A stretch of 64,000 nucleotides of DNA from an uncultured Acidimicrobiales bacterium. GTDB taxonomy: Bacteria > Actinomycetota > Acidimicrobiia > Acidimicrobiales > CATQHL01. Under the pieces are notes generated by a model, which saw nothing but the letters and a program-made list of their open reading frames with translations, was not told where the DNA came from and did no database searches. The position numbers and the translations under genes are program-made. Of this stretch, positions 26,121-34,148 are shown piece by piece. The stretch spans positions 1,933,753-1,997,752 of the forward strand of contig CATQHL010000001.1 of the NCBI GenBank assembly GCA_958295925.1, given 5' to 3'. Position 1 is the stretch's first letter; every line of letters starts with the position of its first letter.

Positions 26121-26501
26121 ATGCCGATGCGATACGACTGCAAGCACTTCGAGAGCCGTACCTACAGCGGTGGCGACACGGTAAGAAAATGCAATCTCGA
26201 CCTTGCGCCCGAGGCTCCCTGGCGCTGCCCGGAGGATTGCGAGGCTTACGTAAAGCGGCGGGTGGACGTGAGTTGGTCGTACGGATCGCTGGTGACACCT
26301 TCCGCGCCTGTCGAGCCCGACTCGCTGGGCAAGGATGATTCGGTGGCAGCCCTGCTCGATGAGGCCGAGGACGTGGTGAATCAGGCAGGAGCTCGAATCC
26401 TCGCCGAGGTGGAGGGCGAGCGTGGTCGCCCTATGAGACGTCTTCTGCGGGTTCCCTTGATCCCTCGGCGGTGGAGGCGCGGTCGCCGCACCCGCGGCTG
26501 A
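26121..26501 (+). CDS. Small cysteine-containing protein preceding sufD
   Basis: A 126-aa soluble protein. The first 45 residues carry YDCKHFESRTYSGGD, VRKCNLDLAPEAPWRCPEDCEAYVK, giving four cysteines that could bind a metal or cluster. The middle is acidic and helical (VAALLDEAEDVVNQAGARIL) and the C-terminus is Arg-rich. I recall similar small proteins beside suf genes in actinobacteria, but cannot name a function. Start is ATG 26121 or ATG 26127. A role in Fe-S assembly is inferred from position only. Confidence 0.65.
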   Translation: MPMRYDCKHFESRTYSGGDTVRKCNLDLAPEAPWRCPEDCEAYVKRRVDVSWSYGSLVTPSAPVEPDSLGKDDSVAALLDEAEDVVNQAGARILAEVEGERGRPMRRLLRVPLIPRRWRRGRRTRG

Positions 26502-26575
26502 TCACCTGCATTGCTCGTAACTCTCCACTGGTTCGCGCCAGCCCTTCGCATTTTCCCGGCAGCCCATTGGCGCCC

Positions 26576-28153
26576 GTGACTGCGGATACGTCCGAGGTGC
26601 TCGAGCGATTCTCCGTGGCAGCGGCCGCTGCGCTGCCCGGCCCCGACTGGCTGCGATGTCGGCGGGAGGGCGCTGCGGCGGCTTTGCAGGGCATAGGGTT
26701 CCCGACCGCCGCCGAGGAGGTCTGGCGCTACAGCCCGGTAGGGGAAATCCGATCGGCGCTGGAGCAGCCGAAGGGCGTGTTTCCACTTCCCGAGGCCAGT
26801 GCCGAGCGCAGTGGCAAGAGCCCGCCTGACTGCAGATCGGCTGCAGTGGAGTCGGTCTTGCGACGCTTCGGAAAGTCAAGCGGTCTGGGCGTGATTCGCA
26901 ATGGTGAGGTCGTCAGCGTCTGGGTCGACCCGGTCGCAGCGGAAGATGGATTGGAGATCGTGCCCCTCGCCGACGCGGCGCTTTCCACCACCGCCACCGA
27001 CCCTGGGCTGGGAAGCGTGCTGGCCGAGGCCGCCGATGATCTGCCAGACGCCTTCGGGCTGCTAAACGACGTCTTTGCCACCGCGCCTTTGCTGGTTCGC
27101 GTGCGGGCCTTTGCGCGACTCGAGCACCCCGTATTGGTGGTGAACCTCGTCGATGCTGCGTCGTCAGGCGGAGTATTTCCCCGCCTGCTGGTGAGCGTAG
27201 GGGAGGCTGCCGAGGCTCAGGTGGTGGACGTCGTCTGTTCTGATTCCTCCCTGCTCAGTGGCACGGGCGGTTCAGGGCCGCTGAGCGACGACATGCCGTC
27301 CGTCTCTTCTGCGACTGCCCACTCGACTGCCCACTCAGCGGTGCAATCCTCCCCACAATCGGCGTTGGTGTTGCCTGTGGCGGAGATGTCAGTGGGAGCG
27401 GGCGCAAGGCTCGGCTACCTGTCGATCCAGGAACTCGACCGCCGAGCAACCGCAATCGCCAATACCGCTGCCGTGGTCGGCAAGCAGGGATATCTGAACG
27501 TCGGACTCGTGGCCGTGGGCGGCTCGTACGCCCGACTGCGCACCGACTGCTCGCTGGCGGGGCGGGGCGCCACCGGCGACATCTCCGCCATGTACTTTGC
27601 CGACGGCAGCCAGATCCACGACTTTCGCACGTTTCAGAACCATGTCGCAGCCGATACCACAAGCAACCTTCTCTTTGTGGGCGCTGTGGACGACGATGCC
27701 CGTTCCATCTATTCAGGGCTCATCAGGGTGGGCGAGCAGGCAAGGGGCACCGACGCGGAGCAGACCAACCGCGTCCTCAAGCTCGCCGACGGCGTTTGGG
27801 CGGAGTCGGTGCCCAACCTGGAGATCGAGAACAACGACGTGCGCTGCGCCCACGCCACTTCCGTGGGGCCGATCGACGAGGCGCAACGGTTCTACCTTGA
27901 GTCTCGGGGAGTGCCGCCAGAGGCGGCGGAGCGGCTGATTGTGGATGGCTACTTCGGCGAGGTGGCCCGACGGCTGCCGGTGGCGGGGCTTGCGGAGTCG
28001 ATGAGAGGTTTAGTGAGCGCAAAGCTGCACGACCGTCATGAGGTTCCTGCGGACGATTTGATGTCTGCTGACGATTTGACGTCTGCCGACGGTGAGGTTC
28101 CTGCCGTCGATTTGACGTCTGCGGGCGATTTGACGTCCGCAGAAGGGGAATGA
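26576..28153 (+). CDS. sufD: Fe-S cluster assembly protein SufD
   Basis: Partner of SufB in the SufBCD scaffold, about 525 aa from GTG 26576 (an upstream start at 26471 would overlap the preceding gene). The beta-helix core is clear: GYLNVGLVAVGGSYARLRTD, DISAMYFADGSQIHDFRTF, HVAADTTSNLLFVGAVDD, IYSGLIRVGEQARGTDAEQT, and FYLESRGVPPEAAERLIVDGYF. The C-terminus has an added acidic tail of repeated DDLTSADG-type units encoded by a 15-30-bp minisatellite (about 28040-28150), absent from normal SufD. A Ser/His-rich insert (TAHSTAHSAVQSSPQS) sits mid-protein. Confidence 0.93.
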   Translation: MTADTSEVLERFSVAAAAALPGPDWLRCRREGAAAALQGIGFPTAAEEVWRYSPVGEIRSALEQPKGVFPLPEASAERSGKSPPDCRSAAVESVLRRFGKSSGLGVIRNGEVVSVWVDPVAAEDGLEIVPLADAALSTTATDPGLGSVLAEAADDLPDAFGLLNDVFATAPLLVRVRAFARLEHPVLVVNLVDAASSGGVFPRLLVSVGEAAEAQVVDVVCSDSSLLSGTGGSGPLSDDMPSVSSATAHSTAHSAVQSSPQSALVLPVAEMSVGAGARLGYLSIQELDRRATAIANTAAVVGKQGYLNVGLVAVGGSYARLRTDCSLAGRGATGDISAMYFADGSQIHDFRTFQNHVAADTTSNLLFVGAVDDDARSIYSGLIRVGEQARGTDAEQTNRVLKLADGVWAESVPNLEIENNDVRCAHATSVGPIDEAQRFYLESRGVPPEAAERLIVDGYFGEVARRLPVAGLAESMRGLVSAKLHDRHEVPADDLMSADDLTSADGEVPAVDLTSAGDLTSAEGE

Positions 28154-28190
28154 GGCTTTGTCGTCGGCGGGTGAATGGGCAGGAGGGAAG

Positions 28191-28535
28191 ATGATCAGCG
28201 AGCGGCTTTGCGGGTTTGACGACCTGGCCGACTGCGAGGCTCGACGCTTCGACGTGGCAGGTATTCGCATTGCCCTGGCGCGGGTGGGTGAGAACTATTA
28301 CGCCATCGGAGATCGCTGCAGCCACGCCGACTATTCCCTGGCAGAAGGGGAGGTGGACGAATTCGACTGCACCCTTGAGTGCCCGAAGCACGGCAGCCTC
28401 TTCGACCTGCGCACCGGCGAGCCGCTCACCCTGCCCGCCATCAGGCCGGTGGCCTCATACGAGGTGCGAGTGCGCGAACACGGGGTATTCGTGGCCTTGC
28501 CGCCGCCCGACGACGACGAGGCCGACGATCGATGA
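28191..28535 (+). CDS. Rieske [2Fe-2S] ferredoxin of the suf cluster
   Basis: A 114-aa single-domain Rieske protein. Ligands are C-S-H in GDRCSHADYSL and C-P-K-H in LECPKHGSLFDL. ATG 28191 was chosen because AGGAGG lies 4 nt upstream. Such ferredoxins sit between sufD and sufC in many actinobacteria and may supply electrons during assembly (known association; mechanism uncertain). The stop TGA overlaps an ATG that begins a chain of two minicistrons leading to sufC1. Confidence 0.9.
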   Translation: MISERLCGFDDLADCEARRFDVAGIRIALARVGENYYAIGDRCSHADYSLAEGEVDEFDCTLECPKHGSLFDLRTGEPLTLPAIRPVASYEVRVREHGVFVALPPPDDDEADDR

Positions 28536-28587
28536 GCCTGCCGCCGCCCGACGAGCGAGATCGATGAGCCTGGCCGACGACCGATGA
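28532..28587 (+). other. Stop-start relay: two ATGA-linked minicistrons before sufC1
   Basis: ATG 28532 (in the Rieske stop ATGA) opens an 11-codon frame MSLPPPDERDR ending at TGA 28565-28567. That stop overlaps ATG 28564, which opens MSLADDR ending at TGA 28585-28587, itself overlapping ATG 28584 of sufC1. All three junctions are ATGA. Both mini-frames copy the end of the Rieske gene (…DDR-stop), so they arose by tandem duplication of the stop/start junction. Confidence 0.65.
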
Positions 28588-29360
28588 GCGAGTTGCTGGT
28601 TGAGGGGCTGATGGTGCGCGCAGGCGGCGAGATCATCTTGCGCGGCGTTGACCTGTGCGTGCGCGGCGGGGAGGTCCACGCCGTGATGGGGCCGAACGGT
28701 TCCGGTAAATCCACGCTGGCGCATGTGCTGATGGGTCGGTCGGGATACGAGGTGATGGGGGGCCGTGCGAGCTTGAATGGGGTTGACCTGCTCGCTCTCT
28801 CACCGTTCGAGCGTGCGCAGGCCGGGTTGTTCCTGGCCATGCAGCACCCCACAGAGGTGCCAGGGGTGTCGCTGGCCGACCTCCTGGCCGAGGCGCTTCG
28901 GGCCTCCGCCCCGGGGGCGGAGAAATTGTTGGCGGAACGGCTTGCTGTCGAGGCCGAGGTTCTGGGCGTGCCGGCGGAGCTTCTGGAGCGTCCCGTGAAC
29001 GTTGACTTCTCCGGGGGCGAGCAGAAGAGGGGCGAGGCTCTCCAGCTGGCGGTGCTGCGTCCCGCCGTCGCCGTGCTTGACGAGATCGACTCCGGCCTCG
29101 ACATCGACGCCCTTCGTCACGTGAGCCGGCGCATCGAGCGCGCCGCCACCGAGGAAGGGCTGGGCGTGCTGGCCATAACACACTTTTCCCGGCTGCTGAG
29201 TGAGCTGCACGCCGACCGCGTGCACATCCTGATGCGGGGTCGGATCGCAGCCTCCGGCGGCCCGGAACTCGCCGATGAGCTTGAGCGGGACGGCTACGAG
29301 CGCTGGTCGCAGCCCGAGGAGGTAGCTGTGAGCCTGGGCCGACTTTCACGACGCCGCTAG
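28584..29360 (+). CDS. sufC: SufC-type ATPase, copy 1
   Basis: ABC ATPase energising Fe-S assembly with SufB/SufD; 258 aa. Walker A is GPNGSGKST, the signature NVDFSGGEQKRGE, Walker B VAVLDEIDSGLDIDA and the switch His ITHFSR. EQKR rather than ERKR/EKKR in the signature is a small departure. It belongs to the sufD-Rieske transcript. A second SufC is encoded at 31494-32411 on the other strand, so SufBCD could exist in two forms or one copy may be specialised. Confidence 0.9.
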   Translation: MSELLVEGLMVRAGGEIILRGVDLCVRGGEVHAVMGPNGSGKSTLAHVLMGRSGYEVMGGRASLNGVDLLALSPFERAQAGLFLAMQHPTEVPGVSLADLLAEALRASAPGAEKLLAERLAVEAEVLGVPAELLERPVNVDFSGGEQKRGEALQLAVLRPAVAVLDEIDSGLDIDALRHVSRRIERAATEEGLGVLAITHFSRLLSELHADRVHILMRGRIAASGGPELADELERDGYERWSQPEEVAVSLGRLSRRR

Positions 29361-29465
29361 CTTCCTGCGAACGCTTGAATCCAAGGCCTGACTGCAGGGA
29401 CGGCGAGGGCCAACTGAGTTGCCTCCGGGCCAACTGATCTGCCCCCAAAAGGGTAGAGTCACCCC

Positions 29466-29759
29466 GTGAGCGAAGACAGCAACCAACTTCTGACAGACAA
29501 CGAGATTGCCGAGTTGCTGCCGGAAATCCCTGGCTGGGAACTGCGAGGGAACGCCCTGCACAGGGAGTTCGAGTTCGCCAACTTCACCGAGGCGTTCGGG
29601 TTCATGGCGTCGGTGGCTTGCGTGGCCGAGCGGCTTTTTCACCACCCCGAGTGGTCAAATGTGTGGAATAAGGTGAGCATCGACATCACCAACCACTCTG
29701 CAGGAGGCATTACAGGCCTCGACTTTGAGTTCGCCAAGCGGGTCAACAAACTCGCTTAG
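29466..29759 (+). CDS. Pterin-4-alpha-carbinolamine dehydratase family protein
   Basis: A 97-aa protein with the PCD signature: IPGWELRGNALHREFEFANFTEA, then HHPEWSNVWNKVSIDITNHSAGG (the HHP-x-W and V-x-x-x-LxTH-like motif). PCDs recycle oxidised pterin cofactor or act with molybdopterin and other partners. No pterin-dependent hydroxylase is in view. Start GTG 29466 follows a GGGTAGAG stretch. Not obviously part of the suf pathway although on the same strand. Confidence 0.88.
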   Translation: MSEDSNQLLTDNEIAELLPEIPGWELRGNALHREFEFANFTEAFGFMASVACVAERLFHHPEWSNVWNKVSIDITNHSAGGITGLDFEFAKRVNKLA

Positions 29760-29771
29760 CGGCGCTGGCCT

Positions 29772-29792
29772 GCCCCGTCCCAGCGACGGGGC
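29772..29792. terminator. Hairpin between convergent pterin dehydratase and sufU
   Basis: GCCCCGTC / GACGGGGC, an 8-bp perfect stem with a 5-nt loop, in the 48-bp gap between two converging genes. No T-run. It probably serves both directions. Confidence 0.5.
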
Positions 29793-29807
29793 CATTCCCG
29801 TTGCCCC

Positions 29808-30248
29808 CTATTCGGTCGTCAGCCCCTCTGAAAGGGTGTTCCAGCACAACGTGGCGCACTTGATTCGCACAGGGAACTTCTTCACTCCCTGAAGCGCCGC
29901 CAGGTCACCCAGATCGGCGGGGGAGGAGGGGGAGCCGCCACCCTCAATGACCATCATCGTCTTGAATGCCCGCTCTAGCTCCCTTGCTTCGCTGAGGGTC
30001 TTGCCCTTCACGCTCACCGACATCATCGACGCCGCCGCCTGGCTGATCGAACACCCCTGGCCGTCTATACGCACGTCTGAGATTCGCCCGCCTTCGTCCA
30101 CCTCCACAAATACGATCACCTCGTCTCCGCACAGCGGGTTGAAGCCCTTGGCGCGTTTAGCCGGCGGACAGGGCAGCTCGCCCCGGTTGCGGGGGTTTCG
30201 GTAGTGGTCTAGGACGATCTCCCTGTAGAGGTCTTCAAGTGCGGGCAT
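29808..30248 (-). CDS. sufU: SufU-type Fe-S/sulfur-transfer scaffold
   Basis: A 146-aa IscU-like protein, a zinc-dependent sulfurtransferase that accepts sulfur from SufS. Three conserved cysteines are present in NPLCGDEV, DGQGCSISQAAASM and KCATLCWNTL, and the SufU-specific insert is seen between helices (VIEGGGSPSSPADLGDL). ATG 30248 starts 7 bp after the sufS stop, so the two are co-translated. Confidence 0.94.
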   Translation of the reverse strand: MPALEDLYREIVLDHYRNPRNRGELPCPPAKRAKGFNPLCGDEVIVFVEVDEGGRISDVRIDGQGCSISQAAASMMSVSVKGKTLSEARELERAFKTMMVIEGGGSPSSPADLGDLAALQGVKKFPVRIKCATLCWNTLSEGLTTE

Positions 30249-30255
30249 CGGTTGT

Positions 30256-31503
30256 CTAGCCGAAGAAGTCGCCTACCCGTTCGAGGGCGTCGGCAAGTGC
30301 GTCGATGTCGGACTCGTCGTTGTATAAGTAGACCGACGCCCGCGCCGTGGCCGTCACGCCAAGGGTGTCCATCAGCGGCTTGGCGCAGTGGTGGCCCGCA
30401 CGCACGCACACGGCCTCCCCGTCGAGCACCTGCGAGATGTCGTGGGCGTGGATGTCGCCAAAGGTGAACGAAAGCACGCCGCCACGCTCGCTGGTGTCTG
30501 CTGGGCCATGTATGTTCAGCTTGTCGCCGAAACGCCCCGGGAGTGTCCGCAGGGCGTATGCGGTGAGCTTCCTGTCGTGCTCGCGAATGGCCGGCATGCC
30601 GATGTCGGCCAGGTAGTCCACAGCCGCTCCGAGACCTATGGCCTCGGCGATGGGTGGCGTGCCTGCCTCGAACTTCCACGGCAGATCGTTGGGCAGGAAT
30701 CCTTCGGTGGTCACGTCCAGAATCATCTCGCCACCGCCTAGGAAGGGGGGCATCGCCTCGAGCAGATCCTCTCTTCCCCAGAGCACGCCGATTCCTGTCG
30801 GGCCGCACATCTTGTGGCCGGAGAAGGCCAGGAAGTCTGCCCCCAGCTCGGCTACGTCGGTGGGAAGATGGGGGACGAACTGAGCGCCGTCGAGCACCAC
30901 GACGGCACCCTTCTCGTGGGCGGCGTCGGCGATCTGGCGGATGGGGGGGATGGCGCCTAATACGTTCGACATCGCCGAGAGCACTACGAGCCGAGCGCCA
31001 TCCAGGGTTTCATCAAGATCGTCGAGCTTCAAGTTGCCGTTTACGTTTAGGTTCAGCCAGCGAAGGCGCGTGCCCCTGTCGGCGCAAAGGATGTGCCAGG
31101 GAACGATGTTGGCGTGGTGCTCCATGATGGTTGTGACAATTACGTCTCCCTCGCTTAGGTACTCCCTGCCCCAGCTGTGCGCCACAAGGTTGATGGCCTC
31201 GGTGGCGTTCTTGGTAAGGATGATCTCACGAGGGGAGGCGGCGCCGATGAACCGTTGAACCTTGGAGCGGGTCTCCTCCATCGCAGTCGTGGCCAGGTCG
31301 GCTATGTAGTAGGCGCCTCTGTGGACGTTGGCGTTGATGCTGCGGTAGTAGTCGTCCATGGCGTCGAGCACGCTCTGCGGCTTCTGCGAGGTGGCGGCCG
31401 AGTCGAGGTAGACGATGGGCTTGCCATTGACCTCTCGTCCAAGCAGCGGGAAGTCGGCCTTTAGGGTGCTGGCGTCGAGATTCAACTTAAGGTTCAGCTC
31501 CAT
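30256..31503 (-). CDS. sufS: Cysteine desulfurase SufS
   Basis: PLP-dependent enzyme releasing sulfur from cysteine for SufU; 415 aa. The N-terminus KADFPLLGREVNGKPIVYLDSAATSQKP is typical. The PLP lysine is in FSGHKMCGPTG, and the active-site cysteine is in RAGHHCAKPLM. It overlaps the 3' end of sufC2 by about 10 bp and precedes sufU, so the three form a minus-strand operon. Confidence 0.96.
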   Translation of the reverse strand: MELNLKLNLDASTLKADFPLLGREVNGKPIVYLDSAATSQKPQSVLDAMDDYYRSINANVHRGAYYIADLATTAMEETRSKVQRFIGAASPREIILTKNATEAINLVAHSWGREYLSEGDVIVTTIMEHHANIVPWHILCADRGTRLRWLNLNVNGNLKLDDLDETLDGARLVVLSAMSNVLGAIPPIRQIADAAHEKGAVVVLDGAQFVPHLPTDVAELGADFLAFSGHKMCGPTGIGVLWGREDLLEAMPPFLGGGEMILDVTTEGFLPNDLPWKFEAGTPPIAEAIGLGAAVDYLADIGMPAIREHDRKLTAYALRTLPGRFGDKLNIHGPADTSERGGVLSFTFGDIHAHDISQVLDGEAVCVRAGHHCAKPLMDTLGVTATARASVYLYNDESDIDALADALERVGDFFG

Positions 31504-32411
31504 GCCCCGTATCCTTGGCGCGACAGCTTGCGCGCCAGGGAGATGTCGCCGGATTCCACTATCCGCCCGTTTAGCAGGATATGCACGTAGTCAGGGTTTA
31601 GGAGTTCCAGCAGGCGGGGGTAGTGGGTGATGGCCAGCACCGCGAGATCGGGTTTTTGGCCTTTCACCGCCTCGATTCCATTGGCCACCACCTTGAGGGC
31701 GTCGATGTCGAGGCCGGAGTCTGTTTCGTCGAGCACTGCCACGTCGGGTTGGAGGATAGCCATCTGAAGAATTTCGTTGCGCTTGCGCTCGCCGCCGGAG
31801 AAGCCGTCGTTGATGAACCGATCGGCGAACGACGGATCCATGCCCAGGCGCTCCATCCAGTCCATTATCCGCATTCGAAGCTGGAGGATGGATATTTCGG
31901 TGCCTGTGCGGGCGGCCATCGACTGGCGCAGAAAGTTCAGCACCGACACCCCCACGATGGCCTGAGGGTATTGGAAAGCCAGGAATAGACCAGCCTTGGC
32001 TCGCTCGTCAGGGCCCCAGTCGGTGATGTCCTCGTTCTTGAAGCGCAGCCCGCCAGCGGTGACTTCGTATTCGGGGCTGCCCATGAGCGTTGCGGCGAGC
32101 GTTGATTTTCCGGAGCCGTTCGGCCCCATCAGCGCGTGCATCTCGCCTGGGCGGATTTCCAGGTCGACGCCCTTGAGTATGCGGGCGCCTGCGTTCTGGC
32201 CGTTGCCGGCGCCGCTGGGGGATTCCTCGCCGCTTGACGAGTCCGCCGAGGCGGCGGCGCAGACGTGCAGCCCTTCAATGAGGAACAGCGGCTCCTGGCC
32301 CTCCGCCGCCTTGGCATCGCCCGCAGCAGACGCGCTGCTGTCGTTGGAGTGGCAGATTGTTGACGCAGGGCTGTCGCTGCCAACATGCGCAGCGTCGTAC
32401 GTGTGACTCAC
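31494..32411 (-). CDS. sufC: SufC-type ATPase, copy 2
   Basis: A 305-aa ABC ATPase. Walker A GPNGSGKST, signature DGFSGGERKRNEILQ, Walker B VAVLDETDSGLDID and ITHYPRL fit SufC closely, more so than copy 1. About 35 unconserved residues precede the domain, and a Ser/Gly-rich insert (SADSSSGEESPSGAGNG) splits the first beta strands, another low-complexity interruption in an essential enzyme. Start GTG 32411. It is first in the sufC2-sufS-sufU operon. Confidence 0.92.
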   Translation of the reverse strand: MSHTYDAAHVGSDSPASTICHSNDSSASAAGDAKAAEGQEPLFLIEGLHVCAAASADSSSGEESPSGAGNGQNAGARILKGVDLEIRPGEMHALMGPNGSGKSTLAATLMGSPEYEVTAGGLRFKNEDITDWGPDERAKAGLFLAFQYPQAIVGVSVLNFLRQSMAARTGTEISILQLRMRIMDWMERLGMDPSFADRFINDGFSGGERKRNEILQMAILQPDVAVLDETDSGLDIDALKVVANGIEAVKGQKPDLAVLAITHYPRLLELLNPDYVHILLNGRIVESGDISLARKLSRQGYGAWS

Positions 32412-32508
32412 GCCATTCAGTCTATGTCCGGGTAATGCCTAGCCCTATTGCCGTGAGTGGGCTAGAGAGTTGTTAGGCTACGGGCTGAGCAATTAAGGAG
32501 ATTTTGAA

Positions 32509-32811
32509 GTGGCCAAAAACAAAGGATCAGCGGATTTCCCGTACCGCCTTTCGCCGTCGCTGTATTCGCTGCCCACTTTCTTGGACGGCTTGTCTTCAAT
32601 CGTGGACATATTTGGCACAAGTCTTCCACGAGTTCGTCAGTACTCAACTACGCAGGATGCGATTGAAGCAGGGCAAAAGGCAGATACTGATGCGTTGGCC
32701 AGGGACTGGCAGGTCGTTGGCGACGATCTTCGTAGCGCAATGACCATTTTTTCCCAGGAACATAATCTTCCCCTGCCTCAGGAACTCGATCCTTCCCAGA
32801 CTTCCCGATAG
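32509..32811 (+). CDS. Small protein of unknown function (100 aa)
   Basis: GTG 32509 is preceded by AAGGAG at 8-nt spacing. The protein begins MAKNKGSADFPYRLSPSLY, has a mildly hydrophobic middle (LPTFLDGLSSIVDIFGTSL) and a charged helical end (DAIEAGQKADTDALARDWQVVGDDL). There is no recognisable domain. It is isolated between divergent sufC2 and the convergent MBL gene. The segment 32812-32978 holds nothing I can identify. Confidence 0.6.
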   Translation: MAKNKGSADFPYRLSPSLYSLPTFLDGLSSIVDIFGTSLPRVRQYSTTQDAIEAGQKADTDALARDWQVVGDDLRSAMTIFSQEHNLPLPQELDPSQTSR

Positions 32812-32978
32812 TGGGCGGGAAGCAGCGGCGTAACAGTCAAAGGGAGGCTGCCTGGCAGCACTCGTAAGTCTGTTTGTGTTGGGCCGTCGCCACGCCACGC
32901 CGGACTAGAGGTCTAAAGTTTAGAATGAAGGCTGCTTTGTCCTGACGAATTGGCGAGATTCAAGGTCAGGATGCTGAT

Positions 32979-33761
32979 TTACCAGCCGCGGTCAATCCAC
33001 TCTTGGAGGTGGGGGCTTTCACGGCCCAGGGTGGTGTCGTTGCCGTGACCAGGCAGGACGATGGTGTCAGAGGGGTGGCGGGAGAACATCAGTTCGTCGA
33101 TTGATCGGATGATTGTGGCGAAGTCGCCCGTGGCGAACTCGCTGGGAGGCTCTTTGCCCTCTCGGCGCATGAATCCGTCCCTGGTGAGACCGGGGCCGCC
33201 CGGAAAGAGCGTGTCGCCGGTGAAGATCACTGGGGAACCCTCCACCTTGAAGCAGATCGAACCGTCGGTGTGGCCAGGGGTGATCGTGCTGTGCAGCCGG
33301 AGACGGCCGACCTCTATTACCGACTCGTTTTCCAGTATCTGGTCGTACGACGGGAGCATGTGGGCGTCGGCTGAGGTTACGCCCACGTCGTAGCCGGCGT
33401 CTCGGAGCTCGGTCACGGCGCCGATGTGGTCTGCGTGGCCATGGGTTTCGAGCACCGACCGCACGTTCAACTTGCGGCACAGATCCAGCAGGAGTTCGTG
33501 CTCGTTGGCGGCGTCGATAAGAACCGATTCGCCCGTTGAGCGGCAGCGGACGACGAACACGTTGTTGTCAAGATCGCCGACCACCACCCTGTGGATATCC
33601 ATCTGCGTGTCGCGGTAATGCAGCGTGGGGGCGACGCCGGCCACCTGCCTCTGCGCACCGGTCTGCGGCCAGCAGTAGTGCTCGATGCTTTCGAGTGCGC
33701 TGGCCTTTGAGTGGTCGTCGTTCGGGTGTTCAGGGTTGTCGACGTTGGTGGTTTCGCTCAT
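32979..33761 (-). CDS. Metallo-beta-lactamase fold hydrolase (glyoxalase II-like)
   Basis: A 260-aa MBL-fold enzyme from ATG 33761 (the frame extends upstream to 33848, less likely). Metal motifs are THGHADHIG, PGHTDGS, FTGDTLFPGG and LPGHGND, the full set for a dinuclear site. VVGDLDNNVFVVRC near the N-terminus is typical of hydroxyacylglutathione hydrolase-type or persulfide dioxygenase-like members. Substrate unknown; a mycothiol conjugate is plausible in an actinobacterium. Confidence 0.85.
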   Translation of the reverse strand: MSETTNVDNPEHPNDDHSKASALESIEHYCWPQTGAQRQVAGVAPTLHYRDTQMDIHRVVVGDLDNNVFVVRCRSTGESVLIDAANEHELLLDLCRKLNVRSVLETHGHADHIGAVTELRDAGYDVGVTSADAHMLPSYDQILENESVIEVGRLRLHSTITPGHTDGSICFKVEGSPVIFTGDTLFPGGPGLTRDGFMRREGKEPPSEFATGDFATIIRSIDELMFSRHPSDTIVLPGHGNDTTLGRESPHLQEWIDRGW

Positions 33762-33881
33762 AGGGTTTCTCGTTTCTGCGTTGAGTTTCGCGGGATTCCA
33801 GCGGGGCTGATGATCTGTCGAGTCGTTGAGCCTGTTCCTTGAGGTCACTAAAGCCAGCCCGCTCTTGACTCCCTGCTCAGC

Positions 33882-34148
33882 TTAATCCTTGTCCCTACAC
33901 CAGATCACCCTCTCCTTGCCGTCACGTAGCGACAAGACCGCTGGCCCGATGTCGTGGGAGTCTTTCAGCCAGACATAGCCTGCTGTCAAGTTCACCTGCT
34001 CAAGTCCTTGGAGTTGTTGTTGAATCGGTGGTTGGCTAAAGAAATCCAGGGCGGTTTGTGCGAGTATGGCAGCAACACGGCTATGCCTTGCCGCTCCCGT
34101 CGTAGGCTTTTGCACCAATGCAGCGCCTGGGGATCGTTGGACTTCCAA
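33882..34148 (-). CDS. Possible small protein or gene remnant
   Basis: An 88-codon frame whose C-terminal two thirds (ILAQTALDFFSQPPIQQQLQ, then VWLKDSHDIGPAVLSLRDGK) looks protein-like in composition. It overlaps the ychF start on the other strand by 31 bp. I see no good ribosome binding site; GTG 34115 or TTG 34118 may be nearer the true start. No family recognised. It might be a degraded C-terminus of a larger gene. Confidence 0.3.
   Translation of the reverse strand: MEVQRSPGAALVQKPTTGAARHSRVAAILAQTALDFFSQPPIQQQLQGLEQVNLTAGYVWLKDSHDIGPAVLSLRDGKERVIWCRDKD

Noticed and set aside
26021..26338. Alternative frame (MTGKIWRDRLAEP…) at the small gene before sufD
   Set aside because: The 26121 frame has a coherent cysteine motif and the expected position next to sufD; the alternative looks random after its first 40 codons.
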